The position numbers and the translations under genes are program-made. From Anaspis maculata (taxonomy: Eukaryota; Arthropoda; Insecta; Coleoptera; Scraptiidae), in contig OX421968.1 of assembly GCA_949128115.1 (NCBI GenBank), positions 53,027,423 through 53,091,422 on the forward strand: DNA of 64,000 bases, in the 5' to 3' direction. The notes under the pieces are model-generated. The model did not search any database. It worked only from the letters and a program-made list of their open reading frames with translations, and was not told where the DNA came from. Numbering within the stretch: position 1 is the stretch's first letter; each line of letters opens with the position of its first letter. This document shows, piece after piece, positions 24,395-35,943 of this stretch.

Positions 24395-25108
24395 TCAGTG
24401 TTTTCTTGTTTCTTCAACTTTTCCAGCCTTCAGCATTGTTTCAAATCTCTTTGCTTGTGGTGGAGTTGTCCACTCTTGATGTTCCAAGTTCTCTTCTTCA
24501 CGGTGCCTTGGTTGTAGACGTCCATAGGTTTTTTCACTGCTGTCCGTTCTAAGAGGTGTCGTTTGTTTCCTTCTTGTGTCGCTCTGAACTACCCGGGCGT
24601 AAGTGTCTCCTTTGGAGTCTGCATGTTTGTCGTTGACTCCATCTAATTGGCTCTCCAATTCTTTGATCCTGTTTTTCAGTTTGTAGTTTTCAAACTTCAA
24701 TTTGATGTTGTCTGTCTCTATATTACCACTTTTCCTTGTAATTCTGAGTAGATTTTGTGTTATGTGGTCCACAGCGAAAAATATCGTGCGAATATGGGGG
24801 TTTCCCTCTAGTGGAACAGACTTTTTAATCTCGTCCGTAGCGTAGAAAATTTCCTGAACGTAACGGCCTGTCTCATCTTCATTCTGGGAGTCTTTGTAGT
24901 CCGTTTCCTCACAGTCTGCACCGCCTTCATGATTGGGTGCATTTTGGAATTCAGTGTGGTTGTCCTGCGGCGGAGGTTCTACCTGTAGATCCCCTGGAGC
25001 CTGGTTATCATCATCATGAACTCGAGGTTTCTTTGATTTTTTCTCTCCTTCGGGCGGCGTCCTCGTCATTTTGATCGAGCGGTTGAATGGGTTTTCAGGA
25101 CTGTTCAT
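24395..25108 (-). CDS. LINE ORF1, N-terminal half
   Basis: A 237-residue frame, charged and probably partly disordered at the N terminus (KKSKKPRVHDDD). A likely coiled coil sits around residues 125-165 (FENYKLKNRIKELESQL). This matches the N-terminal multimerisation half of LINE Gag-like proteins. It stops at UGA (24395-24397). The downstream half overlaps it by about eight codons in the -1 frame, so the two could be joined by a slip, but no canonical X XXY YYZ site is visible there. Confidence 0.75.
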   Translation of the reverse strand: MNSPENPFNRSIKMTRTPPEGEKKSKKPRVHDDDNQAPGDLQVEPPPQDNHTEFQNAPNHEGGADCEETDYKDSQNEDETGRYVQEIFYATDEIKKSVPLEGNPHIRTIFFAVDHITQNLLRITRKSGNIETDNIKLKFENYKLKNRIKELESQLDGVNDKHADSKGDTYARVVQSDTRRKQTTPLRTDSSEKTYGRLQPRHREEENLEHQEWTTPPQAKRFETMLKAGKVEETRKH

Positions 25109-25460
25109 CCGCTTCTACTTAGTACCTACCCGAAAGCTCTGCAATAGAGCATTCCGGGTCACGAGGTAAGCCCCTTTCAGTGATACGCCGCTGCTGCTCA
25201 CTATCACCACATGCGACTGTCCAAAAAACAAGGCTGATAATGTTTATTTAATGTTAATTTGACAGCTGCTGCACTAAGCAAGTCCCGCGGGCCGTCTTAG
25301 CGCGCACTTTGAGCTCGGCAAACAATCTGTGTACCGCACTATATCTTCAACTGTCTATCGTACAACATTTCAGAGCTTTCCGACGCACCAAAACCGCAAC
25401 AATTCGCGAATTTTCCGGGAGTACAAAACATGCGCTTGAACGATCTCAGTGGCGTACCTA

Positions 25461-26063
25461 GATTTTTTTTTTGGATTCTCGAAATGTTTATAGGCTTAAA
25501 GCTCAAACCAAAGTACCACCAAAGTGAATGGTAAATTTCTGTCAAGGAATAAGCCCACAGCGATTGATTCAGCAATGCCCTCTTTCACCAATTTAACTCC
25601 ATCCGTAAGTTTAATATCCAATCGTCAATCCATTCCTTCCGGTTTTTTGCAGCCTTTATCATTTTTATTTAAATTTCCGTATGGGTGAATCTTGAATATT
25701 TTACAGTCGATCCACTAAATTTTTTATCTGGAGTTTTTTATGACCTTCATTAACTGGTGTTATATTGCAAATAGTCGCGCAGCGAACGCAACCTGATGCA
25801 AACATAAAAATCACCAGCAAATTTTGATTATTCTACAGGGTGTTGCAGAAATAGCATTTATTTCAAAGGAAGCCTAATTCCTCTATGCATATTGTTATTT
25901 TTTTTTATTTGTAATTCGTATAGCTGCAATGAGAGAAGAGGAGAGATAAATAGGTACAGCTTTGGGAGATGGTAAGGTCACCTAGAAGTTTAATAAGAGT
26001 GGTCCAGGTTGAACGTCATTAATTTGGGAAGGTGAGCATAAAAAAATAAGCAGACTTTCATTA
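25461..26063 (+). repeat. 603-bp direct repeat, right copy
   Basis: Same sequence as 19467-20069, abutting the 5' end of the LINE. Together they look like a target duplication of extraordinary length, or a segmental duplication associated with the insertion. Confidence 0.85.
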
Positions 26064-26444
26064 GAAATTCTTGCTCAAAAACGTTTCCCAACAAAGATTC
26101 AGGGTGTCAAAGCTTAAGACAAATTTAGCGTTTGATTCAAGGCTTCGTTTTGGAGTTTGAAAAATATCTGGAGAACGCCACTTTCATGGGGCCTCCTAAA
26201 AATTTTATATTCCAAAAACTGTTTGTTTCTCAGCCAGAATTATGGCTTCTTAACAGGTCTAGAAAGTCCGATTTGGTTTTTGCGCCCAGCTTCTGATGGC
26301 AAAACTGTATTTTTCCCTCATCCTCTCTCATCAGTAAATTAATACAGAGTAAGTTCGCGAGTCACATAAAGACAGCTTAATATCATTTTTTCAAATTTTA
26401 AATGTCTTGTTCCAAAAATCATTGAAATATTAGGCTATCGTTTT
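26064..26444. other. No gene recognised
   Basis: AT-rich DNA without motifs. Confidence 0.45.
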
Positions 26445-28290
26445 TAGCGCATTTTCCATCTTGATGAAAATCGCTATTGCAACCGCTTTGTCCGTCCGTC
26501 CGTTCGTCCGTCCGTCCGTTCGTCCGTCCGTCCGTTCGTCCGTCCGTCCGTTCGTCCGTCCGTCCGTCCGTCCGTCCGTCCGTTCCTCGAACTCCTCCCA
26601 AACTAGACGACCTAGCTTTCTAATTTTTTCGCTGTTACATAGCTGCCACTCCCAAAGGAGGGCTAGGCTATATTGGATGTCTATATTGCGCCGCCAACAT
26701 AGAGAAAACCGCCCCCGATAAACTTGGAATAACATAATATTGCACTTTCTACCAGACCTGATGCTCTGGTGTTCTCATTTTTTGAATAATACATAGTTGC
26801 CACTTATAAACGTAAGCCAAGAAACATTCCGTCTTCAATATGCGCCGCCGACATGAAAAAACTGCTAAAAACCGCCCCCAATCACTTTAAAATGAAAAAC
26901 ATAAACCCGAAGACATAGCGATCTGATTCTTTCGGTATATGAATAGCTGACTAAAAATGGGAAAGGATATGCTACTTTTGGTTAGTCGCCGCCCCCAGAT
27001 TCCGCCCCCAAACGATAAATAAAAAGTGCAACTTTCACAAATGTTACTGATTGAGATGTTCCCTTAAACATTTAGGAACTGCCAACTCAAATTGTGCAAC
27101 ATTTGCTCAGCCGAACGCTGCCGCTCCCACACGCCGCCCCCAAAGTAAGAGATATAAATGAAAAACATGAACCCAAAGACATAGCGATCTAAGTTTTTCG
27201 CTATATGGATAGCTGACTAAAAATGGAAAAGGATAGGCTACTTTTGATATGGCGCCGCCTCCAGCTTCCGCCCCCAAAAGAAAAAAAGTGCAACTTTCAA
27301 CAATTTTCACTGATTTAGCTGATAATGTTACCTCGAACATTTAGAAGCTCTTGACTCAAACTGTGCAAGAATTTCTTTGGCAAGCTCTGCCGCTCCCACA
27401 CGCCGCCCCCAAAGTGAGAGATAAATGTAAAACATGAACCTGAAGACATAGCGATCTAATTCTTTCACTATATTGATAGCTGACTGAAATTGGAAAAAGA
27501 TAGGCCACTTTTAATTAGCCGCCGCCTCCAGCTGCCGCCTCCAAACAAAAAATGCAACTTTCACAATTTTCACCGATCGTCATATTTCCCTCACATTTAG
27601 AAACTCCCAACTCAAACTGTGCAACAGTTACTTTGCCGAATGCTGCCACCCTCACACGCTGCCCTCAAAGTGAAAGATGAATGAAAAACATAAACCCGAA
27701 GACATAACGATCTAATTCTTCCGCTATATGGATAGCTAACTAAAAATGGGAAAGAATAGGCTACCTTTGACATGGCGCCGCCTCCAACTTCCACCCCCAA
27801 AAGAATAAAGTGCAACTTTCAATAATTTCCACTGAATTACATTTTAATGTTACCTCAAACATTCAGAAACTCCCAACTCAAACTGTGGAAGAATTTCTTT
27901 GCCAAACTCTGCCGCTCCCACACGCCGCCCCCAAAGTAAGAGATAAATGTAAAACATAACCCTGAAGACATAGCGATCTAATTCTTTCGCTATATGGATA
28001 GCCGACTAAAAATGGGAAAGAATAGACTACTGTTGATTAGTCGCCGCTCCCAGCTCCCGCCCTCAAACAAAAAAATATATTGATGAGTGAAAGAATTTTC
28101 ATTCAAATCTATTTCATTGGCAAGTACCCCATTCTGATAATACAATATCACAATGAGTTTCGAATGAAGAAAGTGGGCAAGGAATGGTGTTTCTCCTTCA
28201 ACCACATTTCTTTACGTTCAGAATATGCCTCGTTGAGAAAATGCGCTACTGAGACTCACACGTGAAGGCATACTCACTTGTTTAACTTGC
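26445..28290 (+). mobile_element. Family A repeat element (TAGCGCATTTT terminus, internal tandem array)
   Basis: The left end is TAGCGCATTTTCC and the right end has the complement AAAATGCGCTA (28238-28248). This is followed by a tail of about 40 bp, CTGAGACTCACACGTGAAGG and on, that is conserved in the other copies. A (GTCC)n microsatellite follows the left end (26488-26583). The body (about 26780-28060) is a tandem array of about five diverged units of roughly 265 bp, each with GACATAGCGATCTAATTCTT and CGCCGCC...CCGCCCCCAAA words. No coding sequence. Subterminal inverted repeats plus a 3' stem tail resemble non-autonomous Helitron2-like elements, but this is a guess. Confidence 0.65.
26488..26583 (+). 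repeat. (GTCC)n/(GTTCGTCC)n microsatellite
   Basis: An uninterrupted tetranucleotide tract with regular GTTC variants. It creates spurious Arg/Pro/Ser- and Asp/Gly/Arg-rich open frames on the two strands. Confidence 0.9.
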
Positions 28291-28330
28291 GTCCCACTGT
28301 AGGTATGTGATTCAATGCGAGTATCAATGC

Positions 28331-28527
28331 GACGGTCCCGTGGCGCAGGTGGTTGAGTGGCTGCCTGCAGCCATGGAGGCTCTGGGTTCGATTCCCGGTG
28401 ATGTCTGGTTGTTTGTGTTGTCCAATTTGCAATTTTTCTGGATGGAACAGTGTCAATAATACAGGGCAAAACTCCTATGGCCAGTGCAGGCCGAGAAGGA
28501 GAAAAACATTATTTAAAAAAAAAAATT
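28331..28527 (+). mobile_element. tRNA-derived SINE
   Basis: The pol III A box TGGCGCAGGTGG (28341-28352) and B box GGTTCGATTCC (28385-28395) are 33 nt apart, as in tRNA genes. They are followed by a non-tRNA body and a poly-A tail (28515-28525). The head does not close into a tRNA acceptor stem, so it is a SINE and not a tRNA gene. It lies directly after family A element 26445-28290. Confidence 0.88.
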
Positions 28528-28638
28528 CTTTAAAATTTTTATTTAATTAATTGCGAGAATTTAGGTTTTAGTCACAAGGACAAAAGCATACCCCAGCCAG
28601 TAGATCACTTCTTCAAATGAATTCCTCTTTTTCTTTAC

Positions 28639-29435
28639 ATACAGGGCTTTCATTCTAAAACGTCTCCCCCCCCCCATTTTTCCTCTAAAGAAAAAATCGC
28701 GAGACAGCTTATAAAATCGACCTTTAGGGGGACACATAATTATTAGCATAATTCCAATCTTCTTGCTCCATCCCCTAGGTGACTAGCCTTTTAAAAATTT
28801 CAAATGGGAATAGCGGTCGAGTAATAACATCATTATGAAGGCCATTTAAATCTCTTTATTTCAGTGCAAAGAAAAATCAAATCGAACCACCTGTTTCCAA
28901 AATCCCTTGTCAGGGTGTCCACCACCCTTGTAAAGATTTAAATGAGAAAAGAGGTTGAGTAAAGCATTATTTTGAATCGCCTGTTACAAGGTACGATTTT
29001 TTTTTTAATTGAAATATGTAAGATGAGTTTTTGAATTAAAAAAAAACGTAACTTGAAAACGGATGGTTCGATTTGTTTATTTCAACACCAAAAGAAAGAG
29101 AGCTGGAAAGCCTTCAAAATGAATGATGTGTTACTGGATTCCTGTTGCTCCTGTTTGAATTTTTTCAAGGGTGGTGCCCTTGGCTTAGGGCTTAGGGGAT
29201 CTTGAACTACCGGTGAAACCGGTGGTTCGATTCGATTCTTTCTACACTAAAATAAAAAGGTTTGAAAATTCTTCAAAATTATTATTGCTTGACCCCATTC
29301 CCTTTTGAAATTTTTGAAAGGGAATAAGCAAAAAAAACTAAAACTATGTTAATCGACTTATCTCAGGAATTTTGGAGGGATAAAATTTTAGAGGAAAAAT
29401 CGAGGGTGGGGCATTTTGAAATGAAAGCTCTGTAT
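28639..29435. repeat. 0.8-kb foldback repeat
   Basis: ATACAGGGCTTTCAT at the left pairs with ATGAAAGCTCTGTAT at the right. A C-run/ATTTTTCCTCTAAA block pairs with TTTTAGAGGAAAAATCGAGGG. Matches continue inward (AAGGGTGTCC/GGTGGTGCCC region). The arms are about 390 bp, diverged and non-coding. Confidence 0.6.
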
Positions 29436-31965
29436 ATTCTGTACAATTCCTGTCCTATATCGCGTCTCAGCGCGGCGTCTCCACTCTCCAGTCGCCTACC
29501 GACACCAAATAATGTGAAATGATATTCTTACCTTCAAGGCCCGACGCTTAGCTCGAAATGCATATCATTTCATTTCAAGTTTAGGCATAGGTACGTACTA
29601 CCTTCGACGTCTTGCTTGAGCATTTTAAAATGAACGGAGACCAAAGTGAGACGTCCTACGTCGTCAAGTAGGTATCTACCTAGTACCTAGCTAAGTGTAA
29701 GGATTAGGTAGGTAACTAGGTACAGCAGTTGTAGGTCTAAAGTTAATTGCAGTTCTAGTAATGCCGCAGGTGTTGCCAGCAAAGTTTCAGTTTGTTTAGG
29801 GCAACTTGATTTAGAATTGGTGGAGGAGAACTAGAACTGGATAACATCAAGTGCAACCATCCGAATGGGTCTCCTCTTTCCACCTGGCCAGTAAGCCCGC
29901 ACACGCAAAAGAGCTCCACTTTCAGCCGTACGAAACTCCTAGCATTTTTTCCACTCTTGAAAATTGCATTAAACCGACGCATCTAATGATTTACCAGTTA
30001 CAATTTCAAATGGCAGTGAAAGCAGGTCTCCTCGCGTGAAAGCAGGTCTCCTCGCGAAAGCGAAAGCTCGTTAACCCTTTTTAGTGCAAAAGAGTGGCGT
30101 TCAAAATTTTGCAATGAGCTTTGGTGGGGAGTTTACAAATAGGCTCAGATTGATCATGATATATTCATTTTTCTTTTTTTCTATATTCATGTTAGCTTTC
30201 TAGGACCAAAATATGACAAGTACGAGTGATTAGTCACAATTTTATAAAGGAAATTCATCGAACTTGATTCAATTTGTAACACTACACATCTGCCCAATGT
30301 GAAGCACTTTCTGGATTAAAATAGACAAAGGCTTTTTGATATGAAATGTCATAATTGAAAAAATCAACTTTCCTGTGAACATAGGGACAAATACTCCCAC
30401 ATAAGTAGTGTTAATCGCCCGGTATCAAACAACAGTCATATTGACAGCGGCAATTCAGCGGCCGACATCTAAAGTATCCTAATACGCATCTCCTAAAACA
30501 GGTGGGACAACATTTTTTCCAAAAAACTTCTGTCGTAACAGGGGTGGGACGATAACGTCCCAATATCCTATGAAGGGTAAGGTGACCGCAATTTTGATCA
30601 AATAACACGTTTTTCTGACAGTTTTTGACATAGCTGCTTCTTCAAGCTCTGGCAGTATTCATTCGATGATATATATCGGGATAGACTGATAAGACATCAA
30701 TTAGGTCAAGTAAGATACTGATATCTATAAGCCAATTTCAGGAAACGACCACTGTTGGTGTAATCAGTAATCAGTAGTAAAGCGATGTAGTGGAAGACAA
30801 GATGGGGTAACCAGCTGTCATTATACATAGAGTGGTTGGAATAATTCATATAAACAGGTGCTATGAACCGATCCACATGAACCGATTCAATTAGGTCGGT
30901 CTCTGGAGATCGGTTCTAGCTAGCATACACATATAAACGTAGTAACAGATAATTATACTTCTCTCCTTCAGGCAATTTTACTCAAGTTAGAGGTTGTGTG
31001 TGAGGGATCCCAAGAATCAAATACATCAAATAAAATCAGTCCAGTAGGTCCGTCATGTTCTGTTACCGCGCCGAAAATGGCTGGTACTAGTAATATACAT
31101 ATTATTATTCGTAGCCCCGAACTCGTAACTCGCACTGTTGAAAAGAGCAAGTCAAATTAGGGAAGCTTTATTATTTCAGGGCGACTCTTGCAGTCGTAAA
31201 ACTTTACCCTCTAAATTCCCGCGGAAACGACGCTCTCCGGCACTGCGGGGCAAATTTTCTTTTTACTTGCAAATCCAACAATCGTCGACAATTTGGAAGG
31301 CATGAATGCCCCTGCAATCGAACGGATGCATAAAGTGGTGTTAAACTTTAGACAATAAACTACCACCACTTGATGGTGAAGTAATGTTGTATTTTGTTTA
31401 TTGTTTATATGTTGAGTAGATTCAATGTTTCGTTCGAGTTGGATCACTCTAATGAAAAAAAAAAAAAAAGTTCAATATGACGGAGCAACATGACAGTGGT
31501 TCGGGTTCAAAATTGTTGCCTGCCTTCATCTTTAAATAAGTGGGCAAAAGTGGTAATATTTCTTTCCAAAAAAAAGTTGACAACATTTTTCTAGTATGAT
31601 TATGATGATGTGTGGGTCCAACCCAGCATTGACAAAAAAATTACGACGGGCGAATCCATGCACTTTGGCTTCCAAAATGTTTTCGAAATTATTGATATGG
31701 CGCAAGTTTCAAGTCCCATTTACATGAAGCTTAGTGTAGCTTAGAACTTGGAAACTGAAACTTTTGTTAAGCTACATTCACAACCTCCAAATCAACATTA
31801 TTATATAACAGTAACATACGCATCATAATCGTAGAAGTTTGACTTGCGCAATCATATAATGTTGTTCATAAGCGTAGTTTATAGTCGACGCAAGCGGATA
31901 CGGAACCGCATACGGTTACGCAAACGGTAGAGTAAGCAAAACCGCTAGTTTATAGTGAAAGGGTG
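29436..31965. other. No gene recognised
   Basis: 2.5 kb with short frames only. Notable small features are TAGGTAGGTA-type words at 29665-29720, a direct duplication of GTGAAAGCAGGTCTCCTCGCG at 30015-30055 and a poly-A run at 31455. No exon with plausible splice sites and similarity was found. Confidence 0.4.
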
Positions 31966-32045
31966 CTTTCCACCTAGCTCCAAGTTTGGTACCCCTCCAT
32001 TTACGCATGTGCGGGTGCCAAACGGTGCTTTTCATCTCCCTGTTC
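31966..32045 (-). repeat. About 80-bp repeat (GGTGCTTTCCACCTAG type)
   Basis: Related to 34785-34875 and, in the opposite orientation, to 35145-35232. The ends are GGTGCTTTCCACCTAG and GGTGCTTTTCATCT-like. A short mobile repeat of unknown class. Confidence 0.5.
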
Positions 32046-32300
32046 GCTAGTGTAAAGATAGGAAGCGCAGGTAAGAAGTGCATTGGTAATACCGACCAAA
32101 TTTTAGGAAACGTTTACACGCGAGCCGCTAGTGGCGCTGCGATCGGTCCGCCATGTTGTTACGTCACACTTCTCCGGTCCATCAGTAGCTGCCCCCACTC
32201 ATCTTTCACTAGCGGACTCACAAAAACAATGGGGTACTTGCCCATTTTTTTTTTATTGGCTTAGTCGATAGTGTGGTTTAAAATAATGTACCCGTATTTT

Positions 32301-34233
32301 TAGCGCACTTCTCCAAACGGGAAGGCGGTTTTGTCCTCGCTTTGTCCGTCCGTCCGTCCGTCCGTCCGTCACAGCATCTAGTCCTAGACGGAAAGGTTTT
32401 TGCAAAAAAAATTCACTTCAATGGGTAGCTCATGACCTTGTATCCCGAACCAAGAAAAATCTCGACGGAATAATGATAAACAATTACAATAATAACAAAT
32501 TAGTGTGACGCGGCATCGCCGTTGAATGCTGCATTTCAGAAGCCGGCCTGATATCGAAAGTTATCACATGCGATCAAGTACCCGTTCTTATCATTTTACA
32601 ATAATACATATGCGGAGTTATATTCAGAGGAGAATTTGAACTTAATTTCAATGAAAATTCCACATCGGTGCGAAGTACCAGTCAATACTAATGAATTTTT
32701 GAAAATGACTACGAAGCTACGGCTCGGCCGCAAAAGATTATTCGTTGCTTGTTGGTGCTTGATATTCTTTTCTCCGAACAAAACGGAATCCAATACAGAA
32801 AATATTCCAACTTGAATGGGTACCTCATGGCCTTGGTACGCGAACCAAGAAAAATCTTTCCGAAATAATCATAAACAATTGCAATAATAACATTTTGGTG
32901 TAAGGCGGCTTCGCCGATTAAGTGCTGGAATTCGCAGTTAGATGTTGAAAGTTACGATATGCGGGTAGCTACATGTTTTTATGAAAATACATCACTACAT
33001 GGACGGGAATATATTTAGAGAACAATTTGAACTTTCTTTTGACAAAAGCTCCACTTCGATACGACCTTCGGGTCAATTGTTATGAATTTTTGAAAACGAC
33101 CGCAAAACTACGGCTCGGCGCATATACGCGTCCCTACAAATTTAAAATCAGACGTGCCATTAACACTATTCAACATTTTGAAACAGGCATTACTAGGTAC
33201 CTGAAGGATAATGGCACTCAAACTATGAAACATGTTCGCTCAATAACAAAAAAAAAGTAGGTAGGTATCACTAAAAATCATGTGACAGACTACCATTTTT
33301 TTGGTTTTTCGATAAAAAAAGAATTGTTCCAATTCAAAAATAAACCCGATATTCGTGTTCAGGAGGTCGAAATCAGTAGGAAAACATTCTTTTATAAGTA
33401 ACAGAATGACGATTGACGCTTATGTGGCCGGTTCGACTGTATGTCTGTCTGTCCGTGTAGAAACTAGGATGATGTGCTCCTTCTCGAGAATTGAAGCAAG
33501 AGCCTTGGAACTTTTTCCGATGGATAGCTGATGGCTATCCACTAACCCAAGGGTGGCCAATGGGCACTATTTTTTGTTATCCATACATCGTTATCATTAT
33601 TATCAAAAAACAGAGATCTCCTGTGCACTTCGAAGAAGTTGAACTTCTCTTCGGGAAATAAAGCTACAGCCCTCAAAAATTGAACTTTATCCGATGGATA
33701 GCTTAGGTCCTCAAGGACCAAATAGGCAGATTGGCTTTCATAATTCCGCCGCCATCTTGGCTGCCATATTGAAATCTCTTATTAGTGGAACGATTGTGAT
33801 GAAACTTGAAATTTATCCGTGTCTAGTACAATCATTCTTATTTTCAAGCTGAATTTCATGATTCTGCCGCCATCTTGGCTGCCATATTGAAATTTCTTAT
33901 TAGTGTAACAATTTTCATGGAACTTGGAACTGACCTTTGTCTCGTATGATCATTTTTATTTTCAAGCCAAATTTCATTATTTCGCCACCATCTTCGCCGC
34001 CATATTGAAATCTTGTATCAGTGGAAGGATTTTCATGAGACTTGGAACTTACCCTTGTCTAACTAGTACGATCATTCTGATTTTCAAGCCGAATTTCATT
34101 ATTCTGCCGAAATTGTGGCCCAAATAACGGTAGAGTAGAACCCTATAGTTACTTAACATCTTGCGTTCACTAATCCTTCAAAAAGTAAGTGCGCTACTGA
34201 GCCTCATGCCCATGAGGCATATTCGCTTGTTTC
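32301..34233 (+). mobile_element. Family B repeat element (TAGCGCACTT terminus)
   Basis: Begins TAGCGCACTTCTCC and ends with the complement AAGTGCGCTA (34186-34195), followed by a tail with a perfect hairpin (CCTCATGCCCATGAGG, near 34201). The body has a GTCCGTCCGTCC tract at 32344, two diverged copies of a module of roughly 400-500 bp starting AATGGGTAGCTCATGACCTTG (about 32420 and 32816), and three 118-bp tandem units at about 33740-34120 marked by GCCATATTGAAAT. It is non-coding. Copies or fragments recur at 50215-52528. Confidence 0.7.
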
Positions 34234-34448
34234 TTCTTGCTAAACAAACAGCACTGTTCGATTGGAAGCTCAAAAAACTGTTAGAGTGACATTACAATAT
34301 TTGAAAAATACAGACATGAAAATTCCACTGACGTTTCCCTATTGTTACCAACCCTTTGAAAAATAAAAAATGAAAAAAAAATCTTTATAACCAATGGATA
34401 TATTTTCCGGAAATTTTCAGGAAATACTCTTTATTACTCTTGTTGATG

Positions 34449-34500
34449 ATTAAAGATATTTTCAGTCAAATCTGTTTCATTGGCAAGTACCCCATTCTCC
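34449..34500 (+). repeat. Family A 3'-end fragment
   Basis: Shares TCATTGGCAAGTACCCCATTC with the 3' part of family A (28115) and, inverted, with about 630-655. A short remnant. Confidence 0.55.
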
Positions 34501-34784
34501 AATATTAAAATACGAAAACCCACAGACAAAAAACTTCTGCGCATTTAACAAGACCGCTTCCAGAAGGATCGCTTCCAGGAACGCAGGGAGTTTTTGACGC
34601 AGGGAACGGAACGCAGAAGTCCGGGTTCCATCGGACTTTGACCGATGGAACAGGACTCGAACGCGCAAGAGTTATTTTTAGACGACCGCTACTTTAGTGT
34701 TACCGGCACAAAGGAGGCCATTTACACTCGAAGCAATAGATGGCGCCACTGACTGACGTAGTCGGCTCGTTTCCCATCTTTCTA

Positions 34785-34875
34785 CTTGGGTGCTTTCCAC
34801 CTAGACGGTACAAATACCACCAGACGGAACATGTTCCACGATTTGGTACACCTAGATGGGAAGCACCGGCATCGT
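34785..34875 (+). repeat. About 80-bp hairpin repeat
   Basis: GGTGCTTTCCACCTAGACGGTAC at its left end pairs with GGTACACCTAGATGGGAAGCACC at its right end. A small MITE-like element related to 31966 and 35145. Confidence 0.55.
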
Positions 34876-35144
34876 TGACCGACGCGACATCTCTGGTCTG
34901 GAGGCGAAAGATGACTATGACATTCAGAAATGAAGAAATGGCAGCGTAAATCGTAATCGATCGTACGTAATCCCTGCAGAGAACTGAAATTATACATGGA
35001 TGCATGGATGATACGACACAGAGACATATGACAACGGAGTGCTGGATCACAGCTGACGGTAAGTCATTTTTCGCATCCGTTTCCTGTGTGCCTTTGATGG
35101 CACAAAATTTTAGGTGATCCACGGGACGGCACAAAACCAGTTGA

Positions 35145-35232
35145 GAACACGTAGATGGAAAGCACCGTTTGGAACGCGCACATGCGCAAATTCAAGGTGT
35201 ACCAAACTTGGAGCTAGGTGGAAAGCCCCCAT
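35145..35232. repeat. About 80-bp hairpin repeat, third copy
   Basis: AGATGGAAAGCACC at one end and GGAGCTAGGTGGAAAGCCC at the other, with the ACTTGGAGCTAGG block complementary to 31970-31990. Between 34521 and 35752 nothing else is recognised. Confidence 0.5.
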
Positions 35233-35752
35233 TGGATCACCTAAAATTGTGTGCCAAACTATGGAACATGTTTCATCTGGTCGTATTTGTACTGTCTTGG
35301 TGTAAAGCGCCCAATGCTTCCATTTTACCGTGCTGCTGGAAAATTTTGATGAAAATGACCGTATGTCTGAGTATAAATTATTACTTATCAACCACAACTG
35401 TAAGATTTTTTACGTCTTCCCCTAATATCAAATAGTGAGTTTTCCAGGCACGTGCTGTGATGTATGACGAGTACCCCATCGGTTTAGTACCAGGGGCAAT
35501 AAGGTGCACGCCATTCAAATCCGTAATATTCCAGAGCATATCGATTTTTTTTTTCACGGCGCAGACTTCACTTTTCCCACTACCGGCTTATGTAAACGGC
35601 GAATGGCACGATACATTAACAATCTGTACTAAAGTTCCACTGCCGATCCACATTCTACACTAAGCTCTAGGTGAATGTGAATGATACTCTCTGGACCTTC
35701 TCATATAAGCGGTTCCCTTTGCTCGCAGCTCCTGCGCAGGTCTTCAAGTATA

Positions 35753-35943
35753 AATTATATCAATTGGGACCGAACAAACGTTTTTAAAAAATATTTTAAT
35801 TACTAAAGAACGTACATTTAAGCTTCTACGCGTATATAATAAGAATGAATGCTACTACAAAGCGTTTCTATTATAATAAATCTGGAAGTGCTGATTCTGC
35901 AGTGCTGACGTTGCACTAGTGCGGCAGTGGCATTGATGTAACT
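35753..35943 (-). repeat. 3' LTR
   Basis: 191 bp, identical to 43538-43728. Reads AGTTACATCAATGCC at its 5' end and ATATAATT at its 3' end on the minus strand. The stop codon of env lies inside it. Confidence 0.95.

Larger units (their letters stand above)
20070..25460 (-). mobile_element. Full-length non-LTR retrotransposon (LINE)
   Basis: A 5.4-kb minus-strand element. From its 5' end: a leader of about 350 bp (25109-25460), ORF1 split in two (24395-25108 and 23697-24389), ORF2 (20217-23690), a short 3' UTR and a tail of repeated ATTTGTATTTTG-like units (20070-20105) preceded by AATAAA. A zinc-knuckle ORF1 plus an APE endonuclease-RT ORF2 is the layout of the Jockey/R1/I group; I cannot place the clade more exactly. 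The boundaries are set by the two 603-bp repeats. Confidence 0.85.

Noticed and set aside
26419..26735. Open frames rich in GRTD or SVRPSVRP repeats on both strands
   Set aside because: Products of the (GTCC)n microsatellite; no protein family.
28341..28395. tRNA gene
   Set aside because: Good A and B boxes but no acceptor-stem pairing, and it continues into a SINE body with poly-A.
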